Assembly: GCA_035578155.1 (NCBI GenBank)
Contig: JAPWDM010000046.1
Location: 1,530,912 to 1,594,911 of the forward strand
Source: Brachynemurus nebulosus
Lineage: Eukaryota > Arthropoda > Insecta > Neuroptera > Myrmeleontidae
Reading direction: 5' to 3'
Length of the DNA stretch: 64,000 bases
Under the pieces are notes generated by a model. It searched no databases. It worked only from the letters and a program-made list of their open reading frames with translations, and had not been told where the DNA came from. The translations under genes and the position numbers were made by a program. Positions 34,411-44,539 of this stretch are shown piece after piece (positions within the stretch are counted from its first letter, which is position 1; every line of letters starts with the position of its first letter).

Positions 34411-34436
34411 TTTCGCTCATTTGAAGAGCTCATCAG
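34411..34436 (-). ncRNA. Hammerhead ribozyme core, left arm
   Basis: On the minus strand: CTGATGA, stem II GCTC/GAGC with loop TTCAAAT, then GAAA. These are the invariant core residues and a perfect 4-bp stem II. Stems I and III could not be fixed with confidence by eye, so self-cleavage is unproven. Confidence 0.65.
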
Positions 34437-35029
34437 GTACATGCTATAATTCAATACAAAAATAATTATAATTTGGATCATATGTTAATGACTTTACTTA
34501 GATATATACTTACGTAATTATGACTAGTTAAGTGTTATTTCTTATTAGTTAAATTGGTTAAAATGTATATTTTTATAAACGTTCTTATTGATTACGTACA
34601 TTTTTGTAAAAAAGACGATATTTTTTTATAATATATCTTTGTCATGTATTACATTCAACTGAATTAATAAAATGAAAATGGTTCATATCCATGTGGTTTG
34701 ATTATGATGTTTGTTTCAAAACCTTATTAATGCCTGTGTGTGACAAAATTATTAAGTAATAATATGTATTTTATTATTTTAAAGCATTTTCATTTTATTA
34801 ATTCAGTTGAATGTAATACATGACAAAGATATATTATAAAAAAATATCGTCTTTTTTTACAAAAATGTACATAATCAATAAGAACGTTTATAAAAATATA
34901 CATTTTAACCAATTTAACTAATAAGAAATAACACTTAACTAGTCATAATTACGTAAGTATATATCTAAGTAAAGTCATTAACATATGATCCAAATTATAA
35001 TTATTTTTGTATTGAATTATAGCATGTAC

Positions 35030-35055
35030 CTGATGAGCTCTTCAAATGAGCGAAA
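35030..35055 (+). ncRNA. Hammerhead ribozyme core, right arm
   Basis: CTGATGA (35030-35036), GCTC (35037-35040), loop TTCAAAT, GAGC (35048-35051), GAAA (35052-35055); identical core to the left arm. A possible short stem III (ATAT/ATAT) follows, with NUH cleavage triplet AUA. Stem I pairing is weak in the visible flanks. Confidence 0.65.
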
Positions 35056-35178
35056 TATATTGTAACGATATAATTTTAATGTATATAAATTTTAATTAAA
35101 TTACCCAACCACGGTGGAACAACTCCTAAAAATTAATAAGTGAACTTTACACAAAAATCCACCAAACAAACACTAGAA

Positions 35179-35191
35179 AAAACTCAATTAA
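35179..35191. repeat. 13-bp target-site duplication, right
   Basis: AAAACTCAATTAA; pairs with 34313-34325. Confidence 0.7.
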
Positions 35192-35245
35192 TAAACTGAG
35201 ACCTTTCTCCCCTATTTTTTACGAGACTTATTTATTTTGCTCTCT

Positions 35246-35258
35246 GTATATATATATA

Positions 35259-35352
<94 letters not shown>

Positions 35353-35389
35353 TATATAATATATATATATTAGTATATATATATATATT
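35246..35389. repeat. (TA)n microsatellite, about 140 bp
   Basis: Longest TA tract of the window, with a few interruptions. It separates the end of family C copy 1 from the 5' truncation point of a LINE. Confidence 0.95.
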
Positions 35390-35563
35390 TAGAAAACAAT
35401 ATAATGATTTAAAAAATAAGATCAAAAGAATTATAAAAAAAAGCTAAATTAAATTATTTTGAACAAAAAGTCAAAAACACTGATAACAATAATAAATATT
35501 TATGGGATCTTGTAAATCAAAATAAAAATAAAAAATTGGTAAATACTGACTTAATAACAATAA

Positions 35564-36553
35564 ATGATGAACCAAATATGGACCCATATCAAATTATTAG
35601 TTTTTAAATATTATAGAAAATCTAAAACTTACATTGGCAGAGCATACAAACATAGTATCTATAATAAATCACAAAAAAGTATTTTTCTCGAGCCTTGTAC
35701 TGTAGAGGAAGTTTATAATATTATTATGACTTTAAAAAATACCTCATCAACCGGAACTGACCAAATACCAGTTAAAGTTATTAAAGCAACAGGCACCATA
35801 CTAGCTGCACCTTTAACCTTTTTAATTAATAAATGCTTTGAGCTAGGGAGATTTCCCAGTAAACTAAAAATATCTATAATTCAACCGGTATATAAAAAAG
35901 GTGATATAACGAAAGTAGAAAATTATCGGCCTGTAGCCCTACTAAGTAATATGTCTAAAATTTTTGAAAAAGCCATAAAGACAAGGTTCGAGAAATTTTT
36001 CATAGATAATAAACTATTATCATCTCAGCAATTTGGTTTTATAAAAAATAGATCCATTGATCAACTGATTTATAAATTTTTAACCAGTGTGTATAACGCT
36101 TGGAACAACGATTATATAAGTATAGGTATATTTCTGGACTTAACTAAGGCTTTCGATTGTGTTGATAGCTCACTTCTAATGGCCAAATTGGAAAATTTTG
36201 GAGTTCGAGGACTTCCCCTTCAATTACTAAAATCATATATTGAAGATAGAATACAAAAAGTCAAATGGCGAGCAAAGGACAAATATGTCTTTTCTGAATT
36301 GAAACCAGTAGTTCTGGGACTTCCGCAAGGATCCGTTCTCGGACCTTTATTATTTTTAATGTATATGGATGATTTACCCCGAGTAGGCCAAATGAATAAT
36401 GTATTTTTATTCGCGGACGACACTAGTGTTACTTTCAGTAACAAAGATTACCAGCAACTATTAGGGAATTTTAATGATTCTTTGAGAGATATCTCAAAAT
36501 GGATAAATGAAAATGGCTTAGCCATTAACCTTTCTAAAACACAAGCTCTTTAG
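35564..36553 (+). pseudogene. LINE reverse transcriptase, best preserved copy
   Basis: Motifs in order: TGTDQIPVKVIKATG, FPSKLKISIIQPVYKKGD, NYRPVALLSNMSKIFEK (motifs 1-2), GFIKNRSIDQL, GIFLDLTKAFDCVD (first Asp), GLPQGSVLGPLLFLMYMDDL, LFADDTSV (catalytic FADD) and ENGLAINLSKTQAL. The frame is open for 329 codons and stops at TAG 36551-36553, after which the same frame resumes with ILGIYLDKQLNW. A frameshift near 35590 separates the linker upstream. The RT core itself carries no lesion. Confidence 0.9.
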
Positions 36554-37220
36554 ATAAGTAATATTGGACCAACAATAGATAGACTGGTATTGCCTGACTT
36601 TGGGAGTATAGAGCTGGAAAACACGGTCAAAATATTAGGAATATACCTAGACAAACAATTAAACTGGAGGAGCCATATTGAATATTTGATAAAAAAAAGT
36701 TAACAGTAATATATATCTACTCTGGTCACTTGAATCAGTGGTGCCTTCTGATGCTTTAATTAATATATATTACGGTACGATTCAGTCTATATTGAGATAC
36801 GGTATAATATTCTGGGGAAACTCTAGCATGTGCATAAATCTATTTAGAACACAGAAGAAAGCCATTCGCGCTTTAGCTCGTGTCAATAGTTGTTTTCCAT
36901 GCAAGTCATTGTTTAAAAAATATAATATTTTGACCCTATATGGTTTATATTTCTACGAATGTGCCAAATTTGCTAAAAATAATCCAACTGTATTTGAAGG
37001 TTCATACCTCAATCACGACTATAATACAATGAATCGAAACAGAATCCAAAATTTAAATACAACTAAAGCTGTTGTTCAAAATTCCATCATTAATATGATT
37101 CTTAAAATTTATAATGCGGTACCTAAGGAGTTCAAGGATCTAAATGAGACACTCTTCTCAAAAAGATTAAAAACTTATCTGGTAGACAAATGTCCTTATG
37201 ATATAACTGAAATAGTGTAA
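36554..37220 (+). pseudogene. LINE C-terminal domain after RT
   Basis: VKILGIYLDKQLNWRSHIEY is the post-RT block. A frameshift near 36700 leads into 36738-37220 with ILRYGIIFWGNSS and KKAIRALARV, the conserved C-terminal segment of this LINE group, ending in TAA at 37218-37220. Confidence 0.8.
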
Positions 37221-37300
37221 ACTGTAACTGTATTTGACGCATTTTATATGGTTTATAACCATTTATAAATAAAGATCATATTATTTTTTTTTTTTAAATT

Positions 37301-38285
37301 GGGGTACTGCTGCCGGTGGATGGCGCTGTCAGCAGCACCCGGCGGCATCGCCAGCGACGGGCATGCGCCGCCATACACACAAGAAAAATAAAATACACAA
37401 AAAGACAGGGACACATAGATGTAATAGACAAAGGACAAACAAACACGTTAAAAACAAAATACCAACGGTGAGGCCCTGCCATCCCAGGGCCCATAAATAT
37501 GCTCGGTCGGGACAGGACGTAGTAAAACCAATGAGTGTCCTGTCCTCGTGTACAGAGAGACAATCGTGCAACACTAGATTTAACAGAAAATTGCTGGGCA
37601 AATCACATATTCCCAATCAGACCGAGCCATGAAGCGCAGTGAATTTATGACAAAAGGTAGAAGAAAAAAAAGGATTATCGACAGCTACATCACCGGAGGT
37701 CGTTGGCAACCCTCCAGGGAGCATAATTCAACAATGACTATGCCACCTTCGGTGTAGAGGGCCTCGGGTGACATAAAAAGGACACAATAAAACAAATACA
37801 CAAAATAAATAAATCAATAGATATCACAGGTATTATCACAGGTATTTTATCACAGTGACCCACTGCAGTCACGGGGGCCAAGGCCACTTGATGGTGCAGT
37901 GGGGATCATAACAAAGCTGCTGGAAATCCCAAAAGACTCCATCAGCAAAAGAACAATAAAAACTCAATAAGAAGAAAAAACAACGATAACAGAATAACAT
38001 AATATCACAGTTGGTATATCACAGACAACCCACTGTAATCCTGGGGGCCTAGAACCGCCCAGTGGTACAGTGGGGATTACAACAACACTGTTGGAGGCCC
38101 CATGGACCTCCAGTGGCAGAAAACACAAAGGGGACAAAAACAACAATAATAAACGAGAATATGTGTTAAAATATTTGTGTTGTCTTAATTTATTAACAAA
38201 CCAGTGCCCCGTTAGCCTGCTAGCCAGCTAGCAGTTACCGCCAAGCACGACGAGGACGAGGGGTTGGATTTATGCCCGGCGATCA
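37301..38285. other. GC-richer non-coding region with twin repeats
   Basis: Much richer in GC than its surroundings and ending at (ATT)n. Several overlapping short frames in all orientations are composition effects. It contains GGCGGCATCGCCAGCGACGG near 37343 and twin 169-bp repeats. It may be the 3' part of another TAA-inserted element, since it abuts (ATT)n like the R4-like families, but no protein supports this. Confidence 0.4.
37848..38185 (+). repeat. Twin 169-bp repeat
   Basis: TATCACAGTGACCCACTGCA at 37848 corresponds to TATCACAGACAACCCACTGT at 38017. Each contains CACGGGGGCC/CCTGGGGGCC-like and CAGTGGGGAT blocks. The CCCACTG...CAGTGGGG pairing suggests hairpins. Confidence 0.75.
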
Positions 38286-38312
38286 TATTATTATTATTAT
38301 TATTATTATTAT
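38286..38312. repeat. (ATT)n microsatellite
   Basis: Nine ATT units directly before a family A 3' end. Confidence 0.95.
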
Positions 38313-38422
38313 ACTTTTACGCCAACCTGGCGCTCACTACTCAGTAGGACAGTACTGGGTAACATTCAACTATACCGGCATTATGCAAGGTATTAGGCTC
38401 TGTGGAAGGGTAATGTGCCAAA

Positions 38423-38423
<1 letters not shown>
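38313..38423 (-). mobile_element. R4-like family A, 3'-end fragment (copy 2)
   Basis: About 110 bp of the family A 3' UTR (ACTTTTACGCCAACCTGGCG on plus), almost identical to 29750-29860 and bounded by TTA repeats on both sides: a very short 5'-truncated insertion. Confidence 0.85.
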
Positions 38424-38486
<63 letters not shown>

Positions 38487-38487
38487 T
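38424..38487. repeat. (TTA)n microsatellite
   Basis: About 64 bp, between family A copy 2 and the 3' end of family B copy 2. Confidence 0.95.
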
Positions 38488-38736
38488 TAAGATTTAACGA
38501 AAGAAACGCGACTGCACTTCAAAAACCCCCAGGCGGAGGAAAAAGTGTCCGTGCAGCGTACCAGGTCAGGTACTTCTAGGTCAGGTACGTAATGTCCGTC
38601 ATACAGCATCCCCTTCCTGGTCTTCCCTACCTAATAAATCCCCGAACCTCGCTGCAAAACCATAACAGTGGAAGATTCGAGGGCAGGTCCAATGTTCGAG
38701 GACCCGCTCTTAACGAGGCATGGGGTTCAAAGGTGT

Positions 38737-39540
38737 TCATGAACTCCCGGAAAAAGTCGTCTCGTGCGACCGAAGCGTCCCGATAATAACTGCTTTTTGC
38801 ATTGACGCCGCTAACATGTTGGCGTGAGATCTACAAGCCGGAATGATGTTAAGATTGCACACAAAGGAGTTATGCATACCCCCCAGACATCCGATTATAA
38901 GTACGACCAAGTGGACCGTATAGCCCGGGTACAGTTGTCGCAGCTCGTGTATTAGATCTTGATATTTAATCCTTTTTTGCTCCTCCTTTTCGACTATGTT
39001 AGTTTCCGCCGGAGCAGAGAACTCGATAACATACATAGTCTGAGATGTTAAATCTTGGAGCACAACATCAGGCTTATTAGCGTTCAATTGCCTGGTAGTT
39101 CCAACCGGCATATTCCAAAAGATCTTGCACTTTTGGTTGGCAATAAAGGATTCTACTTCCGCAGGATCGTAGGGCAAGACTGGTGTTTTGTCAACTTCGT
39201 AATGATGACGAAGATAAAAGTAGAGCACACGCAACGCTGCATTATGGCGATGGATATAGGTGGATTTAGCATAACAAGAACAACCTGAAGTCAGGTGCAT
39301 TAAGGTTTCCGGGTATGCTTTGCATGCCCGACACGAGGTACTCGAAACCCCTTTATTACCCATCACATATTTTTGGTGTGTTATGGTGTTCCACACTCCA
39401 TCTTGAGCTGCAGTGATAAAGCCCTCCGTTTCCGATTTAAGTCCATTAGCTCTCAAGAAAGCCCAAGTAAGTTCGTTCGAAAGGCCAAGGTTGTCAAGGT
39501 GACGGTAGAACATACCCTGGTGAACTTTGTCGCGATGCTG
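38737..39540 (-). pseudogene. Family B endonuclease C-terminus
   Basis: Contains ANGLKSETEGFITAAQDGVW, CRACKAYPETLMHLTSGC (zinc knuckle), YIHRHNAALRVLY, NKPDVVLQDL (PD) and MYVIEFSAPAETNI, the catalytic region of the restriction-like endonuclease, then MQKAVIIGTLRS. It differs clearly from family A (for example I-E-F-S-A-P instead of I-D-I-A-V-P), so A and B are separate families. Confidence 0.8.
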
Positions 39541-39599
39541 ATTGAGCAGATGTTGTTGCTCGGCTCTCTTGATTGCTGACTTTTGGCGCGACTGTGATA

Positions 39600-40933
39600 A
39601 TGAAAGAATGTTATCAGTCTGTAGTTCTGTGGTTGTGATAGGTCTCCTTTTTTCGGTATTAGGACCGTTCTTCCCTCAGCGAGCCACGATAGTATTGGCT
39701 CACAGTTAAATAACCAATTTGAAAATATACGGGCAAGGTGGCGGTGGGTACTAGTGAGCTTCTTCCACCAAAAATTCGTTATTCCATCAATGCCCGGAGC
39801 CGAATAGTTCTTCTTGCCTTTGAAAGCAAGTTCGACTTCCTCTTTATCAACAGATGTAATAATGGTATGAGATGGCACTTTGCCAAGCTGTTGTTTGCAG
39901 TACCATCTAAACTGGCTGATGGGAATACAGTCCAAGTCAGTCTCTTTAGCCATCTCATATATCCCCCGCCAATAATCCTTTATTGCGTCGACCGTCGGTG
40001 GTTGCTCCACGACAGGGCTTTTAGATGCGAACAGGCGTGAAGGATTCGAGTTAAAGATCTTATTTTCCCGAATACACCGTTCACTCCGGGCTACTTTCTT
40101 CTTGGCCAGGGCCAATGCGCGTATCTTATCCAAATGCGTCTGTTTGATGGCCAACAGATTGCCCAAATTTATCGTGTGATAGCGGTACCTTAGTTCTCTG
40201 GCAAAAGCCCGTACCTTTCGCGTAAAACGCCTGTTGGTCTGAATATATTCTATCACACATTGGATACGCGATACCTGCTGTCGTAGTGCCCTCACCTTGG
40301 TGTCAGTTTGTTCTCCTCTGCAGTTTTTTCCTGTTTAGAACATGGGGTCAGGACATGTATCGCTGCATATACTGCGTTGTCGACATCGGTGAGATCACTG
40401 GATTGGGACAGATGATCGTCCAAAATTTCGTTTAGTAGGGTCAGTTGTTCGCCCTTTACATACGTCCGTCTGTATTTGGGACGTGGTCGTTTGTCAAAGT
40501 TTAAATCGGTATCGAGAAGATCGCGAAATTGTTTTTTTAAATTGTCTGAGACAGAAAGGGATTTATTTAGATCGACATCATTCTGTGTGGGAGTTGAACT
40601 TGTTCTGGTGTTAGACTCTAGCACAGTATCTGTGTTGGCTTGATTTAACAAGTCCGTCTGTGCCTCAGTAACTACGCTGCCACCGAAAGTTACCGGTTGA
40701 TCCCGCTCTATGATGTTATTGGTCGAGCTCTCACCGTTGACCGCAGAATCCTGTTCAACCTCCACCACCGCAGTTTCAGCAACCCTAGCTTCTTCGCGAG
40801 CTTCTCGATTATCGTCATGTCCGGTAGGTATGTTTAATTTAATGATTCGGGCTACATGGTAACGCAGATTTTGTGGCGTTAAATTAGAGTGTTCGGGATG
40901 CATCTGGCACCATATGGCGTGCATCCTTGCCAT
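39600..40933 (-). pseudogene. Family B copy 2, N-terminal protein
   Basis: MARMHAIWCQMHPEHSNLTP opens the visible frame (40933; the true start lies upstream, as in copy 1). A frameshift near 40292 joins it to MRALRQQVSRIQCVIEYIQ, RRFTRKVRAFARELRYRYH, NYSAPGIDGITNFWWKK and GDLSQPQNYRLITFF. Similar throughout to copy 1. Confidence 0.8.
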
Positions 40934-41265
40934 GTACCCGTTCGTGCATCAAGCTGTCCATCCACTCCAGGCGCACGAGACGAGAAGATGAATTTTGACT
41001 GGTTCCGCCTTTATTAGCGGGCCCATTCGAGAGATCCGCAGCACGACCAGCCTTCCTAGTTCTTTTTCCGTCTGGAACTAGTAGAAAACCTGTTAGGGGT
41101 AGTTAGCCCGTTAACAGAGACCACCATTTAGCGCTGGTTGACTCCATGCACCAGGTACCGGAAAGTACCTGGTCTTAGCTCGGGAACCCCAGGAGTGCTA
41201 CTTCCCGTGTTGTTGTAGCAACCGACCACCTAAGCAACCAGGTGTTACAACAAGCCCCTGAGGGT

Positions 41266-41268
41266 TTA

Positions 41269-41317
<49 letters not shown>
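41266..41317. repeat. (TTA)n microsatellite
   Basis: Separates the 5' end of family B copy 2 from the 3' end of family A copy 3, the same arrangement as at 29654-29747. Confidence 0.95.
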
Positions 41318-41318
<1 letters not shown>

Positions 41319-41683
41319 CTTTTACGCCAACCTGGCGCTCACTACTCAGTAGGACAGTACTGGGTAACATTCACCTATACCGGCATTATGCAAGGTATTA
41401 GGCTCTGTGGAAGGGTAATGTACCAAACCAATCCGTAAAAGTACCGTAGTACATTCACGGACGGGTTTGTCACATCACTCCTTATATTGTTGTTGTTGTT
41501 GCTTGAAACGAGGTGTTATGCGTCTATTTTGGTGTACACTGGTTTGTACGACGAGACTTTTGTGGGAGCGTAGATGTTGGCTCAATGACAGACGGCTGTG
41601 AATGCCTAGTTCGTTTTCGTGTCCTCAGAGAATAGGTAGGATTAGGGACAGAGGGAAGGGAAAGGACTGTATGTATTTGTGTG

Positions 41684-41685
<2 letters not shown>
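41318..41685 (-). mobile_element. R4-like family A, 3'-UTR fragment (copy 3)
   Basis: Almost the full family A 3' UTR, matching 29748-30090, truncated near 41657 and followed by about 28 bp of unmatched sequence and another TTA array. Confidence 0.85.

Positions 41686-41722
<37 letters not shown>
41686..41722. repeat. (TTA)n microsatellite
   Basis: Borders family A copy 3 and runs into TATATATAA of the (TA)n-linked repeat. Confidence 0.9.
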
Positions 41723-41731
<9 letters not shown>

Positions 41732-41845
41732 TTTAGTGAAGTAGATTTTCGGATTCTAGAGGATCTAAAACAAATTTCTGCCATAGTCCCGGACTTAGGC
41801 CTTACCATAAGAGCTGCTGTAATAGCTAAATTTCCAGAATGGAAA
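41723..41845 (-). repeat. (TA)n-linked interspersed repeat, copy 3 (inverted)
   Basis: The reverse complement carries GCTATTACAGCAGCTCTTAT, GTCCGGGACTATGGCAGAAA and TTTGTTTTAGATCC in the same order as 9360-9488. Confidence 0.75.
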
Positions 41846-41854
41846 TTCACTAAA

Positions 41855-42056
41855 ATTACAATTTTGATACAAAGATATATCACTGGAGATCTTACATTAT
41901 TTATACATAAATTAGACAAAGGAATTGATGAATAGGCAAAATGAGATAATTTCAAAGATGTAGCTTTAATACGACATCATTATAGTCTTATTGCTTCAAT
42001 ACATTGTATTTAGCTATTGACAAAATAAAAGTAATGTTTTGATGGTTAAGCTTTTA
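41855..42056 (-). repeat. Gypsy LTR fragment, distal part (inverted)
   Basis: The reverse complement matches 48055-48240 of the 5' LTR: AAAAGCTTAACCATC, AATACAATGTATTGAAGCAA, TTATGTATAAATAATGTAAG. It is a degraded solo LTR on the minus strand, interrupted after this part. Confidence 0.75.
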
Positions 42057-42178
42057 AACGGATGCAAATATTAATTTATATACATTGTATTTGATGACAT
42101 CAAATATTAAATAATTAAATGTGAATTTCCTACGAAATTCTGTTGATGCGAATTTTATATAGATTGAATTATTACTTA

Positions 42179-42580
42179 CTAGCCGTGCCCGTGACGTTGT
42201 CCACGCGAAACGTTGAGTAGTTTCTTTTTCCAATTTGTAGTTTCTTGCAACACAAAATGCATTAAATTGTCTCCAAATTGACAACTGTGTATATATTGTA
42301 TTTTTCGGTACAACTATTTTGATTTATTTACATTACATTTTATTGTAGTTATGAAATTATGAAATATGTAAATTTACGTAATGTGTGTACATGCTCAAAA
42401 TAGTTTTTCGATTTTCCCGTGGGAATGAGACATTTTCCCGAAGTAAAAATTATCTTAGATGTTGACCCATGTAATAAGTTATCATCACACCAAATTTCAT
42501 TAAAGTCCGTCCAATAGTTTTTACGTGATGCGCGAACAGACAGAAAAAAATTTTAAAAATCGCTGTTTTGATATCTACAT
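42179..42580 (-). mobile_element. Helitron-like fragment with CTAG 3' end
   Basis: CTAG at 42179-42182 is preceded by A (T on the minus strand). On the minus strand the end has a hairpin GTG-GACAACGT-CAC about 10 nt before CTAG, the Helitron 3' signature. The far side contains the insect-repeat phrase CCAAATTTCATTAAAGTCCG and GTGATGCGCGAACAGACAGA near 42490-42545. The 5' end is not defined. It interrupts the inverted LTR. Confidence 0.5.
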
Positions 42581-42659
42581 CGATAACTATTTACAGTACC
42601 AATACAATTTTCAAAAAATATTCTATGTACAGAAACGGTCTGGTTACAGTTTTATTATA

Positions 42660-42769
42660 TGTATAGATTATCTACATACATTGTACATTCTTAATGTTAT
42701 AAAGATAATAATCAAATATAAAAATATAATATGTATTGATTAAGTATTAGGGCGGATGTGTCCGTTACA
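42660..42769 (-). repeat. Gypsy LTR fragment, start (inverted)
   Basis: The reverse complement begins TGTAACGGACACATCCGCCC and continues TAATACTTAATCAATACATA, matching 47857-47960. Together with 41855-42056 it forms one old LTR. Confidence 0.8.
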
Positions 42770-43724
42770 TGGTTATACAGGGTGTAAAATATATAAATCT
42801 CGTAATCAAGAGGGGAGAAAGGGCTCAATGTAGTAATTAAGTTTTGCTAGTTAATTTGTTCCGATTATGTTTCATTTCAGAAATTTTTGATTCTCAAAAA
42901 CTTGTTAAAAAATAGCCCCTAGAAAAAAAACCTTAATCAGGCTCTGACTACCTAACATATTTTTTGTTTTTGTTTTTTTTGAATGTGAAACTTTTCGTCA
43001 ACAAAATATGTTTATGTACTTATTTACCGAATCTTTTGAAATTAAGTGTAAGTAGCGTACAAAAAAATTGAACATATTTTGTAATAAAACAATTGCCGGT
43101 CGTATTTCCTACTTATAAATTTCCTTGATTTACATCAGCTTCAAAAATTTCTGTAAAAAAAATTCATTCAAGACACTTAATTAGAATTTTTTTAAAATTT
43201 TTGTAGGTCATTGTACATGAAACACAGCTTTATAAAAATATAGGTTAATAGTCATTAGGTCATTATTACAGATTTACAAAATACACCTGATACATACTTG
43301 AAATAACATTAATTGTACAAGGTGTCAATTTAAAAACAAACCGGTCTCATATATTTGGAAATGTAAAAGATAATTAAAAATTTCTCAAAACTGTTGCTGG
43401 AATATGGGGAAGAAGCTAATATAGCCAACATGAGAGCCAGCTAGTTTTTTAAATTTTATAATATCCTACTTGCCGTGCAGCATGAAAGCTCTTTAAAATT
43501 GCTATTCATTAATACCAAATATAATGTTAATTTATCAGTTATTATTTAGAGTACGTAGAAGAGAAAGACGAAATTTTTAAAAAAACTTTCCAATTATGTA
43601 TGTACTACAAGTGGGGTTTCCCAGTTTAAAAAAAATAGGGTTGTTTTTAAATTGACACCTTGTTTGTTTATTTATCCTTCAAAACTTAAATACATACATA
43701 CATACTAAAATGTAAAATAATATG
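42770..43724 (-). repeat. Repeat family C, copy 2 (inverted)
   Basis: Reverse-complement match to 32591-34325 plus 35192-35245, lacking the hammerhead palindrome. It contains CAGGCTCTGACTACCTAACA, GTCAACAAAATATGTTTATG and the shorter inverted-repeat unit 43319-43661 (343 bp against 823 bp in copy 1). Confidence 0.8.
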
Positions 43725-43726
43725 TA

Positions 43727-44421
43727 CAGTCGACTCTCGTTAATTCAAACCTGCGATAATTCGAACTTCTATGATTCAAAGTTATCACGAGTTCCCTACA
43801 AAATCTCTTTATATTTCGAACTAAATCACTACATTTTTATGCACTTGGTAATTCGAACGAAAAAATCATTGTTACTTAACAAAACGACGTGTTAATTCGA
43901 ACTCACCGGCGTCAAACACTCGACAATTCAAAGTTGCAGAAAGAAAGAAACAGAAACATTTTAAGTACATTTTGATTGATTTTGAATACAGTATACATTT
44001 TGACTGATTTTGAACCACAGAATAATCAGAAGCCAAGTTGCTATCTCTGCACTAGTGATACCAGTGTAGACAAGAAATCCCTTCTACTTTCAGTCATTAT
44101 GTTTTGTAGATACACACTGTTTGTAGTGGTGTCGGTTTGATGCTTGCAACTGTGTCAGTCGTCACACACACAATTACAAAACACATATTGTCGGACAGAG
44201 CAAGGTGGGGTCCAAGCTAACAATGGTCTAACAATCCATTACAATGCGTTGTGCATTAGGTGGTCGATACCGACCAACTAAATGCCTTAAGCGGTATCAG
44301 CTACACTCAGGCACTCTGCTATCCACAATTTTTTACACATACGCTTAGGGCTTGATTTGAACTATTTGATATTTCAAACACTCGATAGTCCCTCGAGTTT
44401 CGAATTAACGAGAGTCAACTG
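43727..44421. mobile_element. Pogo/Tigger-like miniature element
   Basis: Terminal inverted repeats CAGTCGACTCTCGTTAATTC (43727) and the complement of CAGTTGACTCTCGTTAATTC (to 44421), flanked by TA on both sides (43725-43726, 44422-44423). The CAGT-GACTCTCGTTAATTCGAA style is that of pogo/Tigger elements of the Tc1/mariner superfamily. Internally AATTCGAAC recurs several times. There is no transposase. Confidence 0.8.
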
Positions 44422-44474
44422 TATCTTTATACATGCCTGTTATCTGTTATGTATATATGTATGTGTTGTGCAAT

Positions 44475-44500
44475 AGAAAAAGCCAAAGAAGCTTTTTCTA
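44475..44500 (+). other. Short hairpin
   Basis: AGAAAAAGC, 7-nt loop, GCTTTTTCT: a perfect 9-bp stem. Probably incidental; no T-run or gene context. Confidence 0.6.
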
Positions 44501-44539
44501 GTCCTCATAAAAATAATAAATGTACTACGCCCATACAAA

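Larger units (their letters stand above)
34326..35178. mobile_element. Penelope-like palindromic insertion with hammerhead cores
   Basis: Left arm 34326-34680 and right arm 34785-35140 are near-perfect inverted repeats of about 355 bp around a 104-bp loop. A 38-bp single-copy tail (35141-35178) precedes the right target duplication. Each arm holds a hammerhead-ribozyme core. Inverted terminal repeats (pLTRs), an extra tail on one side, hammerhead cores and a 10-15-bp target duplication are known for Penelope-like elements. No RT or GIY-YIG sequence is present, so this is a terminal-repeat-only derivative or a non-autonomous relative. Confidence 0.7.
32591..35245 (+). repeat. Repeat family C, copy 1 (interrupted)
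   Basis: Long non-coding repeat matching the reverse complement of 42777-43725. Landmarks: ACAAGGTGTCAATTTAAAAA near 32651, AACATATTTTGTTGACAAAA (about 34148), GTTAGGCAGTCAGAGCCTGA (34203) and CCTTTCTCCCCT (about 35202). It is interrupted at 34326-35178 by the hammerhead palindrome. The right end runs into (TA)n. Confidence 0.8.
35390..37300 (+). mobile_element. Jockey/CR1-like LINE, 5'-truncated
   Basis: Starts within the endonuclease-RT linker ([11 protein letters not shown]), includes a nearly complete RT, C-terminal region and a 3' UTR with AATAAA (37268-37273), and ends in a T-rich tail near 37300. The 5' side abuts (TA)n. Confidence 0.8.
38488..41268 (-). mobile_element. R4/Dong-like family B, copy 2 (internally deleted)
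   Basis: Both ends are present: 5' UTR (41268 to about 40985) next to (TTA)n, and 3' UTR (38736 to 38488) next to (TTA)n. The interior lacks the whole RT core: the N-terminal part runs down to about 39605 (NYRLITFF) and jumps straight to the endonuclease C-terminus. This copy defines the full termini of family B. Confidence 0.8.

Noticed and set aside
37253..37632. Several overlapping frames around 37.3-37.6 kb
   Set aside because: Open in many frames because of high GC content; none shows a family motif.
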